Of a stretch of DNA of 64,000 nt, positions 34,392 to 47,514 are shown one piece after another. Source of the stretch: Calycina herbarum (Eukaryota; Ascomycota; Leotiomycetes; Helotiales; Pezizellaceae). Within the stretch, counting starts at the first letter, position 1; every line of letters starts with the position of its first letter. Under the pieces are notes generated by a model. It did not search any database. It saw nothing but the letters and a program-made list of their open reading frames with translations, and was not told where the DNA came from. The DNA is taken from contig LLEY01000198.1 in assembly GCA_001414485.1 (NCBI GenBank), positions 39,486 to 103,485 on the forward strand, in the 5' to 3' direction. Position numbers and translations under genes: made by a program.

Positions 34392-35585
34392 TTAAATTTT
34401 TTGCGAAGAAACTGGTGAGGTTTTATCAATACACGAGTAATGGGGCTTCATAACTATGTCGTAATAACCTTCCACGTCGACGTAAATCATGAACCAGAAA
34501 AGGTTGACAGTTAGGCGCATCTGCCTCGTTTCTCTAATTATGGCCATATACTCAACATGAGCATTACGTAGCTCTTGCACCGGAAAATAGGCGTGACGGT
34601 AGTCAAGAAGAGGCTTGAGCATCCAATGAAGTTTTGATAAACGTCTTTCTGCAAGCATTTTGAGTGCGCAATAGACGAGCTGATTTCCACAGGCTACTCG
34701 TACATCGGAAGAACTCCATATATTCTTTTTGTGAATTGCCCAGGTTGATGAATGATTTGTGTTGAAGGCAGAACATAGAGTGCCAACCCAAGTTACCCCT
34801 TTGGGATAAGTTTCATGCTCCTCGTCCTTGGGCCGGAATCTGATATTCAACATTGCCGTGATCAAGTTAGGTTGTTCTTTCTCTGAGACCTTTGCTTGAA
34901 GCAACACGAACAAACTAACGCCAGGAATCAAAACTCGGGTCGGTACCAATATACAGCGTGGCTGAAATTCTTCGGCTTCAAGAAGTTCGACAACCTTCCT
35001 CAGGTACTGCCCACCATCCTGCCATTTTGCAATGAATGCTTCAAGCGCGTAGGGAGACTCGGCCCACACGAGCTTACTGAGCTCTTGAGCACTCATAGCA
35101 CCTGCGGGGATATGAACACTCTCTGTCTCTTGCCTGCCCCTGCCGGGAAACTTCAACTCGGGGTATTTTGATGCATCGGTTGGAGCCTGCTGGTTTGCAT
35201 CGGCTGGAAGTGGCGACATTGTTACTCCCGATAACTGGGAGCTTGGGGTCAAGACTCGATTGCCTTTGTCGAGTGTAGCCGTCCTTGCTTGAGGAAGATT
35301 TGATTTCTTCTGGGAAGGGTAATGGACATGCGGGCCTTTGGCCGACTTGTTTTTTCGAAAGTCCCATTCGCCGAACTTCGTACGGTAGGTTCGAATTCTA
35401 TTTCTTTTACATTAGATCGACACGATAGGAATTAAATGTCAGCTTGGAGCGTGCCGGTAAATATCTTACGATTTGGTAAAACCATGATCCTTTTCAAGTT
35501 TCTCTTTCACTTCTGCCAGAGGCAGTCTCTCTTTGAGGTAGAGCTCTTTCAGCAAGTCCTTGTGGATATTCCAATCCCTGGACAT
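34392..35585 (-). CDS. Clr5-domain protein, intact paralogue (373 residues)
   Basis: Exon 1 35585-35470 (116 nt) and exon 2 35397-34392 join at phase 2 (GTAAGA...AAATAG). The Clr5 domain spans residues ~1-60: MSRDWNIHKDLLKELYL, LAEVKEKLEKDHGFTKS, then across the intron IRTYRTKFGEWDFRKNKSAK. The rest is a ~300-residue segment with VHIPAGAMSAQELSKLVWA, ALEAFIAKWQDGGQYL, LKMLAERRLSKLHWML and VNLFWFMIYVDVEGYY, ending SSQKI. No ankyrin or TPR repeats are apparent. The decayed copy at 28887-30042 has identical exon-1 length and intron position. Clr5-type domains are inferred to act in nucleic-acid or chromatin contexts; the molecular role here is unknown. Confidence 0.85.
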
Positions 35586-35938
35586 CTCGAGGTTCTGAGT
35601 GATTGAAACACAAGAGCAGGGGTACGTGAACGAGCTGGATTTTCCACTCGAGAACGTGGTTTGCTTTTGGGTGAAATTTCTTTCCCTTCCCAATTGGCAG
35701 TACACAAGAAGAAAATTTTATAACCAGCGGGGGATCTGTTCCTATTTCCATTTTCGTTGCTGATTTTCGACGCATTGTCTACCAGCTTAACCACAGGATG
35801 ATAATGAGGACCTGTCAAGCCACGATCCGGGAGCCCTTCCCCGGGACCACGCGGGGCAAACAGATGCAGCGGTACGACCAGCTGCATATCCGGAAACAAT
35901 GTGAAGAACTGCTCCTAAGAATCTAAAATGAAAGGAAG

Positions 35939-36031
35939 AAAGTGAAGTGCAAAGTACATGAAAGTGCAGTGAAAAGTGCAGTACAAAGTGCAAGGTGCAA
36001 GGTGCAAGGCATATTGGAAAGTGCAGGTTAA
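35939..36031. repeat. GTGCAA-rich word cluster upstream of the Clr5 gene
   Basis: AAGTGCA or GTGCAAG words recur at least eight times (AGTGAAGTGCAAAG, GAAAGTGCAG, AAAGTGCAAGGTGCAAGG). It lies 350-450 bp upstream of the Clr5 start codon. It matches in type the cluster upstream of the decayed paralogue, so it may be duplicated along with the gene or be a regulatory element. Confidence 0.55.
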
Positions 36032-38773
36032 ATATAGACAGGAAGCGCAATGCGACAAGCAATTGTTTTGTAACCGATTAAAACGTTGATACTGATAGGA
36101 CCTAAGAGTAGCTTTGCCCAGGTAATTAATTAACATCATAGAAAGATCACGATACCAAATCTCCCCTACTCTTTTCCCAAGTTGTTTGCATTTCCTGTGG
36201 ACTCTTCAGCATAGCTAAACCAGCAACACTGATGTTGGAACCATCATGTTGACACGGGTAGCTACCCTATCTTTTCTTTTGGTGGGTTTTCACTTTTTCC
36301 TGCTCTGAAAGTGCTTCAACTTTCCCATATGCTTGAGCACATACCTAGAGCATTCGCGTGAAAAGGAGCAAAATATGATGCGGTAAATGCGGCCGCAGGG
36401 CGAAGCAGAGGTACACTTCACACTGCATGCAACCCCAACTGCAACCCCCTAGCACGGCTACTCGCCCTGCTATCGTCACGTAGCTGGGGCTGGGTTACCT
36501 CAACCCTACCGCAACATGCGCCCAGAATCCGATAGAGATGCAGAATCCAGGGCCTGTACTTAAACTGGTCTGGGGGCTTACCGGGTTTTTTCTTAGGACC
36601 TAGGATTCGCATTATGTTCTGATGATCGCTGCAATAGGCACGGATCGAGAAAACAACCCCGCCGAGATTATATTCCATCTTGAGTATTTCAAGCTGTTTG
36701 TTAGTATCTGAGGATAAATCCGAAATCATATTCTACTTAAAAGAGCTACGGGGGAGAAGCGAAAAGATTGGCGTTTCTGCATTGCGAGCCGTAGAGAGCG
36801 TGTACCTATGGCGCAAAGGACTATTCGTCGTTGTTCAAGATAGAGATACCCTACATCTAGAACGCTGAGCAACAGGAGGTAGATCGAGACTCGAGTTCTT
36901 ACACCTACAGTAATCTTCTGGAAGCTATTTGGAAGGTTGTCCAGGTCAATACGGCCTTGACAACCAGCGAGGGGAGACACCCACACCGCCCCCGTGGCGC
37001 TTCACACGCTGCACCGCTGCACCTACTCTCCGCCCCCCCCCTTAATTGTCTGTCAGGTGCAAGGGTAATTTGGCTGTGAAATGTCTTTGCGGTCTACAGA
37101 CAATTAAGGGGCGATCCCGTCGCAATGGAAGAAGCTGCCGAGATGTGGCTGGCCCTTTTGTGTCTCTTCCTATCATCAGAAGCTGGGGGTCGGTGAGTCA
37201 CTTTGGAGGGCATAGTCTGTAGCTCGGTATTGTGTGAAAGGGAGTTTAGAACCCAGTGAAAAGTTTCTCTTCTGCATTCGTAAAATGCACCTTGAAATCA
37301 TTATGCTCGGATAAATTTTGAGGGTTGGAGTCGGAAAACAAAGCGAGGAGAGAAGTTGTGTGAGCGAGGCTGGAGTCAATTGCACATTCGACGGGAAAAG
37401 ATAATGAGGGACTCATCCAAGAGATAAACACTTGCCAAAACTGAAAAGGTTGCAAGCATCTGACGAACAAGTGGATAGGCAGGTTTACTGGAGTGGACGT
37501 TGAAGGAAACACTTATCAGCGAATTCTCGAGCTTTCCAACTGCAGCCTTCCGCAGAACCGATAGCTAAGCAGACACATCCATATTCGACAGACCCCGAGC
37601 CCACTGGTGAGAGCCTCGACTCGTGGCAACCAACTGTATTAAATTGCATTGACACCCGGAAACCTCCCCGGAGTGTGACAAGCCACTGTTGGTATTGATA
37701 GCATAATGGCAGAGCGCCACTGTTGCCTCTGTAAACTTGGATCGGGAAGTTTTTTTGTCGACGAGTGCCGATTGCTTTCGTATCGTTCCGCACCATGGCC
37801 TCCATGCACACAATTGGATTGGCATGCATGACCAAAGAACCATGTTTTCTTGTTCGGAAAGCTAAAAGACTTCTCCAAATGTTGAGCCATGAGTTCCGTA
37901 AACGGCCCACTGATCGATGATGGGTACGTATCCGACCAAGAACTACCAAAGTGTTGCTGAACCATTGTGGTATAACCTGGTGCGCTGTCTAAATGAGATT
38001 CCCTAACCCGAGAATATCAGGGTACGAAGAGGATGTGCAATCCGAAAGACGACCCGGAGAAAAACAAAGAACAAGATACTGAAAGACAAGGACCCAAAAA
38101 CACATGGGTGTTCCAGGTTGGCCGTCGAGACTCGCATCGAGAATTGAAAGGGGGTTTGAGAGGCGCCAAGTTGAGGTAAGACGATGTAAGATGAGATGGG
38201 ACGAGCAGATGAACTGCACCCCCTGCTCAGCGCCCACTCTGCGCGGGGTGAGGGTGAACAACCACACCAATTGACGAGTGGTGTGGCTGGCTTTGGCCGC
38301 TCGATCGCCGTCCAAAGCGCAGCCAAAAGTGCTGAAAGCGAGACGAGTGCAGAAAATGCCAGAACTGTCTCACCTCCGTTCGTAAATCGACGTTCACCGG
38401 ATCATGGACCCTCTTTTAATCCCTGCCGCACCTGGGACCGCCAAAGCAATTCGGTTTTGGCAGCTTCTGGTGTTCCACTGCCGTAGGGCTAAGAATCCAA
38501 AAATGCTGACCAGAGCGATCACTGCTGCTGCGAAGGCTACGGAATGATGAGTTCGCTGCCGTGATTTCAATTTCTCCTCAATCTTGTGCTCTGCTTCTCT
38601 AGGGTGGGAAACTCTACCTATAAGATGGAGCTCCCAACTCAAAGGCTTTTATATCGCCATCGCCATCGACTTCGACTCAACTTCAACACCGACACCGACA
38701 CCGAATTCGATATCATAGTCCATGTTTTGTTTCCCCGATGAGCTTGCTCTCTCGAAAGGTCTCCACATCCATC
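36032..38773. other. Gene-poor stretch
   Basis: 2.7 kb with no gene that can be supported. It contains a small inverted repeat at 37037-37113. A minus-strand frame near 38640-38400 would encode one membrane-like segment (SVAFAAAVIALVSIFGFLAL) but starts without an ATG. (CGACAC)n and (CATCGC)n microsatellites lie near 38650-38702. Confidence 0.4.
37037..37113. repeat. Inverted repeat with 16-bp arms
   Basis: CCCCTTAATTGTCTGT (37037-37052) is mirrored by ACAGACAATTAAGGGG (37096-37111), enclosing 43 bp. The outer bases CG (with extra Cs) extend the symmetry. It may be a very short MITE or a stem-loop; no clear target duplication was seen. Confidence 0.55.
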
Positions 38774-39693
38774 ATGACTGGACCCATCCGTCACAACGAG
38801 TTTTCTTCCAGGTAAGCTCATATCCTTCTTGGACTCCTGCACCCCTCTTCCACTCCTTCTCTCCCACTACCTTTCCTTCTCCAGCTCAATTTCTACACTC
38901 CCCTCTCGAGTATCCATTCAACACAGTCAAAGTCTGTCTGCAATCCCAACCAGATTACCTTCCCTTTCCCTCATACATCGGATATTATCGAAAAATCAAA
39001 GTCTGTCTGCAATCCCTCAAACACTAAGCTAACCCAAATCTTCCCAGACGCCATCCAAGAACTCAATCAAGGACCAACACCAACGGCATCCACCCCCAAA
39101 CTTCAAACGAATTCTCCGCTCTCACCCCTCAAGCTATACAAGCTCATGACCTCCAACAACTGACCATTGACGAAGACCCCTATCACCTTCCCAACAAACA
39201 GGCAGAGCAAAGCCAGGTTATCCAGACCTCCCTCGCTAGCCTGGATGTCCATCTCTCACGAGCCCTTCAAGAGCAAGTCATCGACAACGCTTTTGGCATG
39301 GCACCAGCGGAATATGGGGAATCTTCATCATATCCGTTGCAGAGACACACTGGGCATGAGCCAGTCGTTGAGGACCAGAGCAACGGCACTTATCCTCAAG
39401 ACTTCCAAACCCAAAGACCTCAACACAACCCAAGCTCTTCAATCCAAGTCCAACACAACAACCTATCTGAAGAATCATACCCACACGCCTATCCATACAC
39501 ACAACAATACAACCAAGAAACCGAAGGGTACTACTCCTCCCCATCCCAAAACACCTACACCAGCCCACCAAACACAGACCCAACCCACTGGGGTCATCCA
39601 CTTTCCGGTTCCGGGACACAGTTCCCAAACACCCCTCAATCTCAAGATCCATACGCACGAACAATAAACGGGTACAACAATTCTCAGGGATAA
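38774..39693 (+). CDS. Pro/Ser/Thr/His/Gln-rich protein, paralogue 2 (227 residues)
   Basis: Exon 1 38774-38811 (38 nt, MTGPIRHNEFSS plus two bases) and exon 2 39048-39693 join at phase 2 across a 236-bp intron (GTAAGC...CTTCCCAG). Blocks shared with the gene at 32779 are LTPQAIQAHDLQQ, IQTSLASLD, GMAPAEYGESSSYPL, TYTSPPNTDPTHWG, QFPNTPQSQ and YARTINGYNNSQG. The intron contains a 19-bp direct repeat (AAAGTCTGTCTGCAATCCC near 38929 and 38999). The protein is low-complexity and probably disordered. Function is unknown. The common first-exon length, intron phase and C-terminus show the two genes arose by duplication. Confidence 0.75.
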
Positions 39694-40072
39694 GCTGTCG
39701 TACCTGTCTCACGTGACACGACTTGGCGAGCTCGCAAAATAAGGGGGGAGTTTTGAAAGCAAGGAAAAGGATATAACAGGACTTTATGGAGTAATGGATA
39801 ACTGGTAGATAATGGATGACGGGAGTTAGGGAAGGAAAAGGAAATGAATGACATATAAGGATATACAAAAAGGGAATGTACAGCAAAAGGAAGATTGGAA
39901 AACTGGGAAGGGGGCGCATCAGCTAAAAATTAACAAATTTCTATTCAACTCTCCATTCATCGGGAAATAAAACTTCACCTGGATACTCACTAAGAATCAT
40001 CTTCCCTTCTTCAAATTCCTCATATCGCCTTCATCATTTCATCGTAAATATCTCGTCCCAGATTCATCCCAC
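39694..40072. other. Intergenic between convergent genes
   Basis: 379 bp, no gene seen; 3' ends of the paralogue-2 gene and the proline-rich protein gene. Confidence 0.5.
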
Positions 40073-41783
40073 TCAACCAATCTTCTTCTCCAACCTCTTA
40101 AACAAACTAGTAGCACCCTTCTCCAACCTCCCTGCCCTCTCCTCCAGCTTCCCACCCGGTGGTTTCGGTGCCTTCTGCGGTTTCGTCGCCTCAACTTCAG
40201 TCGGTCGATAAACCTGCTGATGGATAGAATAATCCGTCTGATGCGGCCGGGTATTACTCAATTGATCAGGTTGGTTTTGGTAACTATATTGCGAGAAGCC
40301 ACCTGGTGGAGGGGCTGGCGCAGTTGCTGGCGGTGGAGCTGGGGGCGAGGATCCGAATGATGGGTTCATGGGGGAGTAGATACCTGGTGATGACAGCCCT
40401 GGGGAGGAAAGGCCGGGGGACATGGGGTATTGTGCGTATTGTTGTGTTACTGGGATGTGAGGGGTGTTGGATGCTGGTGGTGTTGGTTGATGGTAGGATG
40501 GCGGAGGAGGCGCAGAGGCGACTGCTGATGGGGGTTGAGCGTAGGGACTAGATGTTGCGGGTGCGGTAGGAGGAGCAGCGAATGAATTTTGGAAATGTTG
40601 AGCGTATGGTGATTGTAAGCCCGCCGATGGTGGAGGAGGAGGTTGACCAAAGCTTGATTGAAAACCAGCGGAAGGAGGGGGATGCTGGTTAAATTGTGAT
40701 GGTGGGGTATGGGCGGCTGGAGAGCCTGGGAAGTAGTTCGCTTGTTGCGGTTGTGGAGGACCGGAGAAGCCTCCGTGGTTTTGATATGGGGCTCCGAATT
40801 GTTGTCCTTGATCAGCTGCCGCGGCTGCTACAAGTGGATTGCCTGCGCCGTCTTCAGGCGGGGGCGTCTTTTCTCGGTGTTGGATTGTCTCGGGCGCAGC
40901 AGGTGCAGCGGGGTTGTATGCTAGAGGTACGAAATTTGATGCTTCCATGCTTTGGGGAGTTGCTGAAATTGGTGGTCCGGGAAATGTCGTGGTACTGCTT
41001 CGAGAAACAGGGGCAATTGGAGGTCCGGGAAAATTACCGGTACTACTTCGTGACAATGGAGCTGGAGGGTGTGATGTGGTCTGGGAATTTCGAGTTTGGC
41101 CTTGCTGATAGGATGGGTCCGCAATCGCTACATTTTCTAGTCGTTGGACCACCGGGCTCATATCGTGTTGGTGAGGGGGTGGAGCAACTGGCTCATCCTG
41201 AACAGTAACTTGTGGTTGGGGTAAAACCCTTCTGACCCCATTTACAAACAGAAGCGCATCTTCCTTGACCCAAAAATAAATATCGATGGTATGTAGTTTG
41301 TACATATATTTGTTCTCGTTTCGTGGATCGAATGTAGGTAAATGCCATTCTTGGTTGTCTGCGGGTGGACTTCCGAAAGAGCTTCGATTTGATCCTTCTA
41401 CTGTCAAGGTAACAAGAGTAGAGTGCTTGTAGGAGTAATTAACATGGGCGCCATCCAGATCTGATATTTGACAGTCAGTAAGGTCTGCGACAGTTCTATC
41501 TGGAGGTCTATAACTGACGTCCATTGAAAGCATCTTGCTCGGGGGTTCCTGCGTTGTTTGCGACTTCTACTCGCGCACGCCGATGGCCAGGGTTCTCGAA
41601 AAGATAGACATATGAGCCTTTATCGAATCGATGATGAGGGGGTTTGGCAGTAGGAGGGCCATAGTAATAATGTATATCGGCGAAGCTGTTTGTCGCAATA
41701 TTAGCATAGCAGGAAAAGAGGCCCAGGAGCGGGATTTCAGCTCACAGAGTCGCAACAAGCTCCTCGCCAGGTCTCGCGGCCAT
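40073..41783 (-). CDS. Conserved proline-rich protein of filamentous fungi (530 residues)
   Basis: Three exons (41783-41746, 41685-41519, 41460-40073) with matching phases 2 and 1. The second intron (GTCAGT...TATCAG) is needed to link AFNG to HLDGAHVNYSYKH. Residues ~1-150 form a folded, beta-rich domain: MAARPGEELVATLFADIHYYYGPPTAKPPHHRF..., NNAGTPEQDAFNG, EWHLPTFDPRNE and TIDIYFWVKEDALLFVNGV. A ~350-residue P/Q/A/S-rich disordered region follows, including a repeated SRSST-FPGPPI and SPGLSSPG units. The C-terminal ~35 residues (KLEERAGRLEKGATSLFKRL) look like an amphipathic helix. The layout suggests an adaptor protein; no enzymatic motif is visible and the cellular role is unknown. It diverges from the mitochondrial ribosomal gene at 42505. 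Confidence 0.85.
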
Positions 41784-42504
41784 GCTGTCTCTGTCTACTG
41801 AGAACGCCTTGCGCAAAGGGGTATTTGATGAAGGAAAGCGCTCGCCAAAAATGGAAAAAAGAGGAGAAAGAGAGAAGTTGGATCTGAAGAAAGAGAGCGG
41901 GAGAAGCAATTGAATCGCTGTTGGAGGGGTTGAAGAGCTCGGCGTTAACTTGCATAAGAGTCAACCAATGAGAAGCTGCTACTGTGTGTGTATTTTAAGC
42001 GCGATTTTTCTTGCATACCGCGCTGGTGGTTGGCTGAAGATGGGATATAAATGGCATCTGCAACATGTATGGATCAATTTGTACAACAACTTAATTTCGT
42101 AAGTTGGGTTTGTCTGGAATGCAAAATATTTCTAGACCTCGGGAAGTCAAGGTTCTAGGTTGACAGGGATAAATTGACTTGGGCGGAATCCCGCTGTGCC
42201 AAGTCCTCCCGCGAGCTCATATCTTGGCAAACTTATTTTTTAAGCTTCGATTTCATGTTCAACGTCAAGAACATCCACCAAGCAACATTGCAACCCAACA
42301 CCACACCTCCTCATCACCGCAGATACCGATCTCTCAAACCACTGTCTCTACAATCTCAAGAGCTCCTCAAAATCCGGATACTATAACCAAAACGCCCTCG
42401 AAAAGCACCAAAGCTTCTCTACTGCAATAGACCACAAAACCACAAACTTGCGCCCACCCGGGCCACCTACCCAACCCAAGAATTTCTTCACAACAACACC
42501 CAAG
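41784..42504. other. Shared divergent promoter region
   Basis: 721 bp between the start codons of the proline-rich protein (-) and uS8m (+). No gene is seen. Confidence 0.5.
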
Positions 42505-42993
42505 ATGTCTCTAGTCCACCTCTCAAACGTCTGCTCCCACCTCCAAAACGCCTCCAAAGCCCGTCTAGGCCTCACCTCCGTCCCCCACACAAACATGATC
42601 CTCACCCTAACCCTCGCCCTCCAAGCCTCCGGCTTCCTCTCCTCCGTCACCCGAGGCGGCCTCACACCACCCCCTCTGCACTCCCTCTCAACCTACGTCC
42701 CAGAGCCGGTAACACAGGATAACATCGCTACACGCAGGTTATGGCTGGGGATGAAGTATTACAATAATGAGCCGGTGTTGGGTAGTATGGGCATGGTTAG
42801 TAAACCCACGAAGAGGATTTGGATGGATGTTGAGGGACTGGGGAGGATTGTTAGGGGGAGGGAGGCGGGGTTTGTGAAGGGGCTTACGAGGCCGGGAGAG
42901 TGTCTTTTTGTTAGTACTGATAGGGGGGTTATGGAGGCGAGGGATTGTGTGGAGAGGAAGGTTGGGGGGATGTTGTTGTGTAGGGTTTTGTAG
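42505..42993 (+). CDS. MRPS8: Mitochondrial small-subunit ribosomal protein uS8m
   Basis: A single exon of 162 residues. The N-terminus MSLVHLSNVCSHLQNASKAR is characteristic of fungal MRPS8, followed by ASGFLSSVTRGG, LWLGMKYYNNEPVL and the C-terminal S8 signature region GECLFVSTDRGVMEARDCVERKVGG. It binds 16S-type rRNA in the central domain of the mitochondrial 30S-like subunit. The length matches fungal homologues. The second ATG context and the pyrimidine-rich leader support the chosen start. It converges with LYS12, 221 bp apart. Confidence 0.93.
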   Translation: MSLVHLSNVCSHLQNASKARLGLTSVPHTNMILTLTLALQASGFLSSVTRGGLTPPPLHSLSTYVPEPVTQDNIATRRLWLGMKYYNNEPVLGSMGMVSKPTKRIWMDVEGLGRIVRGREAGFVKGLTRPGECLFVSTDRGVMEARDCVERKVGGMLLCRVL

Positions 42994-43214
42994 GATGGGG
43001 AAGAATAGGGAAGACAATAGGAGATTGAAAAGATATGTGTATGATATGGATTGGACATTTGTGGTCGGATCCGAGTACTTTGGTACACTGAAGCATAAGG
43101 GATGGCTGTATAAAAGGGGTGTCAGAATACAGACGATTGATTGAGCATGAAAATTTTGGATTGGTATCAAATCTAAATTCTACTTTTTGACTTTTTGATG
43201 TACTATTTGAACAC

Positions 43215-45394
<2,180 letters not shown>

Positions 45395-47514
45395 ATGTCG
45401 GGAGGTGTACGCAACCTGCGGGCCATGTTCGAGAATAAAGATCCGGCAGAGGGCGAGGATCGAGGCCGTTCCCCTGGGGGAGGTTCAGTAGGTCAGGAGC
45501 TCCTTCCCTTCCGTGATTAAACTTCAACTAAACCATCCAAGGTGGTGCAAGTACAGGGACTTCACCTCGGCCTCTTTCCAAAGTTCGGACAAGCTTTGTT
45601 ACCGTCGAGAGAAGTGGTCAGCTAGGAAATCAGATAGGCCTCAAGAGAGCGGATAGCGGTGCATCGAGCACATCGAGGCGGAGGACAAGTTTCAGTATCG
45701 ACGAAGAGACTTCCAACGAGATGCCGGCAAAGAAACAATCGATGGCTCCCGAGCTGGGCCCAAGGAAGCATTCTGCATTGGAGGAGCGGATACCAGAGGC
45801 AGTTGTAGAGAAGGCCCAGCCTGCAGAGAAGAAAATGCCCACCTCGAATGGTACTGAGAAGAAGAAGGAACCTGCAAAACCTGCACCCAGTAAGGTGGAA
45901 GAGAAGGCAACGAATGCACATACAAATGGGGCTGCAAAATCTTCAACTGTCAAACCTGCCGAAAAGCCAACCGCAAGCAAGACTACAACCAAGCCTGCAC
46001 CAATCTCTACTGCGAGGACCACCGTTCCCTCCAAAGCCTCTCCCCAGAAAAACCTCAAATCCCCGGCAATGCCCAAGACTCCAACAACCCCAAATAGAAC
46101 TCAGGCAAAGGCAAAGGAGGCACCGGCGAAAACCAAGGAAACAAAAGCCCCCAGAGGTTCATTGGCACCAAAGCCTGCTACAACACGGGCATCCAGTAGA
46201 CCACCTACAGCACAGGCTCATGGTTCTGCTCCCAAGACAAGAATCCCCAAGGAATCACCACCACAAACTGGCTTCAAGAAGCCCCGCCCAAAGTCACCAA
46301 CACGACCAGTCAAGCTACCTGCTTCTCTCACGGCGCATACTGCTTCCTCGGGCTCGAAGACATCAGCATCCCCCCCAGCGGCCACAAGACAATCACTCAG
46401 TCGTGCATCTGGCAATTCCCAGCCAATTAATTCACTTCAAGCCCACGCTGCTGCTTCTCGCTCACCAAGTCGAGTAAGTACAACATCCACATTAGGTCGC
46501 AAGCCTTCAACCTTGAAGCACGGTAGTGGTAGACCTTCACTTGGTCCTCCACCACAGGTAATCAAGAAGCAGACTTCTCGAGCGAGTTTACCCCACCAAC
46601 CTGCGCCTGCAGATGATTCCTTCCTAGCACGTATGATGCGACCAACAAATGCATCCTCAGGGAAAATTGCTGAAAAGCAAGAAACTACCGGGCCACCAAA
46701 ACGAGCACCATCCGTTAGACGTCCTGTTACGAGGGATGGTCCCCCAAAAACTCATGATGCCTCAAAGGGTAGCCCTGCGCCAAAAATCAGACAAGCTGCC
46801 CCAGCGAAGATTGCCACAAAGCATACGAAGTCTGTGGAGAAGGGACCTAAGACGCCAACACCAGTTACCAAATCAGCTACGAAGTCGGTAGCCAAGTCAG
46901 GGCCCAAGGAGAAGTCAGTTGTCGCTGCACCTGTTCCAGAGGAGAAGATTGATGTTCCAGAAGTCCAGGAAGCGCCAATTGAGGAGACTACTGAAATCGC
47001 ACCAGTTTCCGAACCTGAGATCAAGGAAGTTGAGCCAGAGGTATCCAAGGATGAGCCTGAAGTTGAAGAGAAGGTCGTCACCCCAGTTGTCGAGACTAAG
47101 GAAGAAGTCGTCGTTCCAGAGCCAGAGCCTGTAAAGGAGCAAGCACCAATTGAGGAGCCAGTGGCCATTTCCGAACCAGTCGATGATGCCGTTGTTGAAA
47201 CCAAGGAAGATACCCCAGAAATCGAGGCCCCAGAAGTTCAAGAGCCAGAGATTGTCGAGAAGAAACAAGAGATATCCGCAGTCGTTGAGCCAGAAGTCAG
47301 AGAGCAAGCGATCGTTGCACCTAAGGCCTCCGTCGAAGAACCGATCAAGGAAATCACCATTGAGGAGCCAGCAAAGGTCGAGGCCGCCCCTGCACCAATC
47401 GAAAGCAAGGTAGAGGTTGAGGAAGAAGACCCTGAGGATGCCAAAGCCCGTGAGGAGATTGAGAAACTCAATGCTGAGTTCGCTAAGATTGCAGCTGCTC
47501 CAGAGGTTAAGTAG
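45395..47514 (+). CDS. Low-complexity Lys/Pro/Ser/Glu-rich protein (689 residues)
   Basis: Exon 1 45395-45491 (MSGGVRNLRAMFENKDPAEG...) and exon 2 45542-47514 join at phase 1 (donor G|GTCAGG, acceptor CCAAG). The N-terminus with RAMFENK, SPRPLSKVRTSFVTVERSGQ and RTSFSID is a conserved start in filamentous fungi. Residues ~120-430 are K/P/S/T/A-rich and basic, with a small conserved spot DDSFLARMMRPTNASSGK. Residues ~450-660 are Glu/Pro/Val-rich with imperfect repeats such as EEPVAISEP and PEVQEPEIV. The end is an acidic helix (EDAKAREEIEKLNAEFAKIAA). The basic then acidic disordered layout is like cytoskeleton- or nucleolus-associated proteins, but no domain proves this. The antisense open frames are by-products of the repeats. 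Confidence 0.85.

Noticed and set aside
37485..38642. Several minus-strand frames, including one with a membrane-like segment
   Set aside because: The frames overlap each other, mostly lack ATG starts and do not join through credible introns.
46752..47307. Ser/Thr- and Leu-rich antisense frames under the low-complexity gene at 45395
   Set aside because: They are the reverse reading of GAA/CCA-rich repeats. The plus-strand frame is far longer and has a conserved N-terminus.
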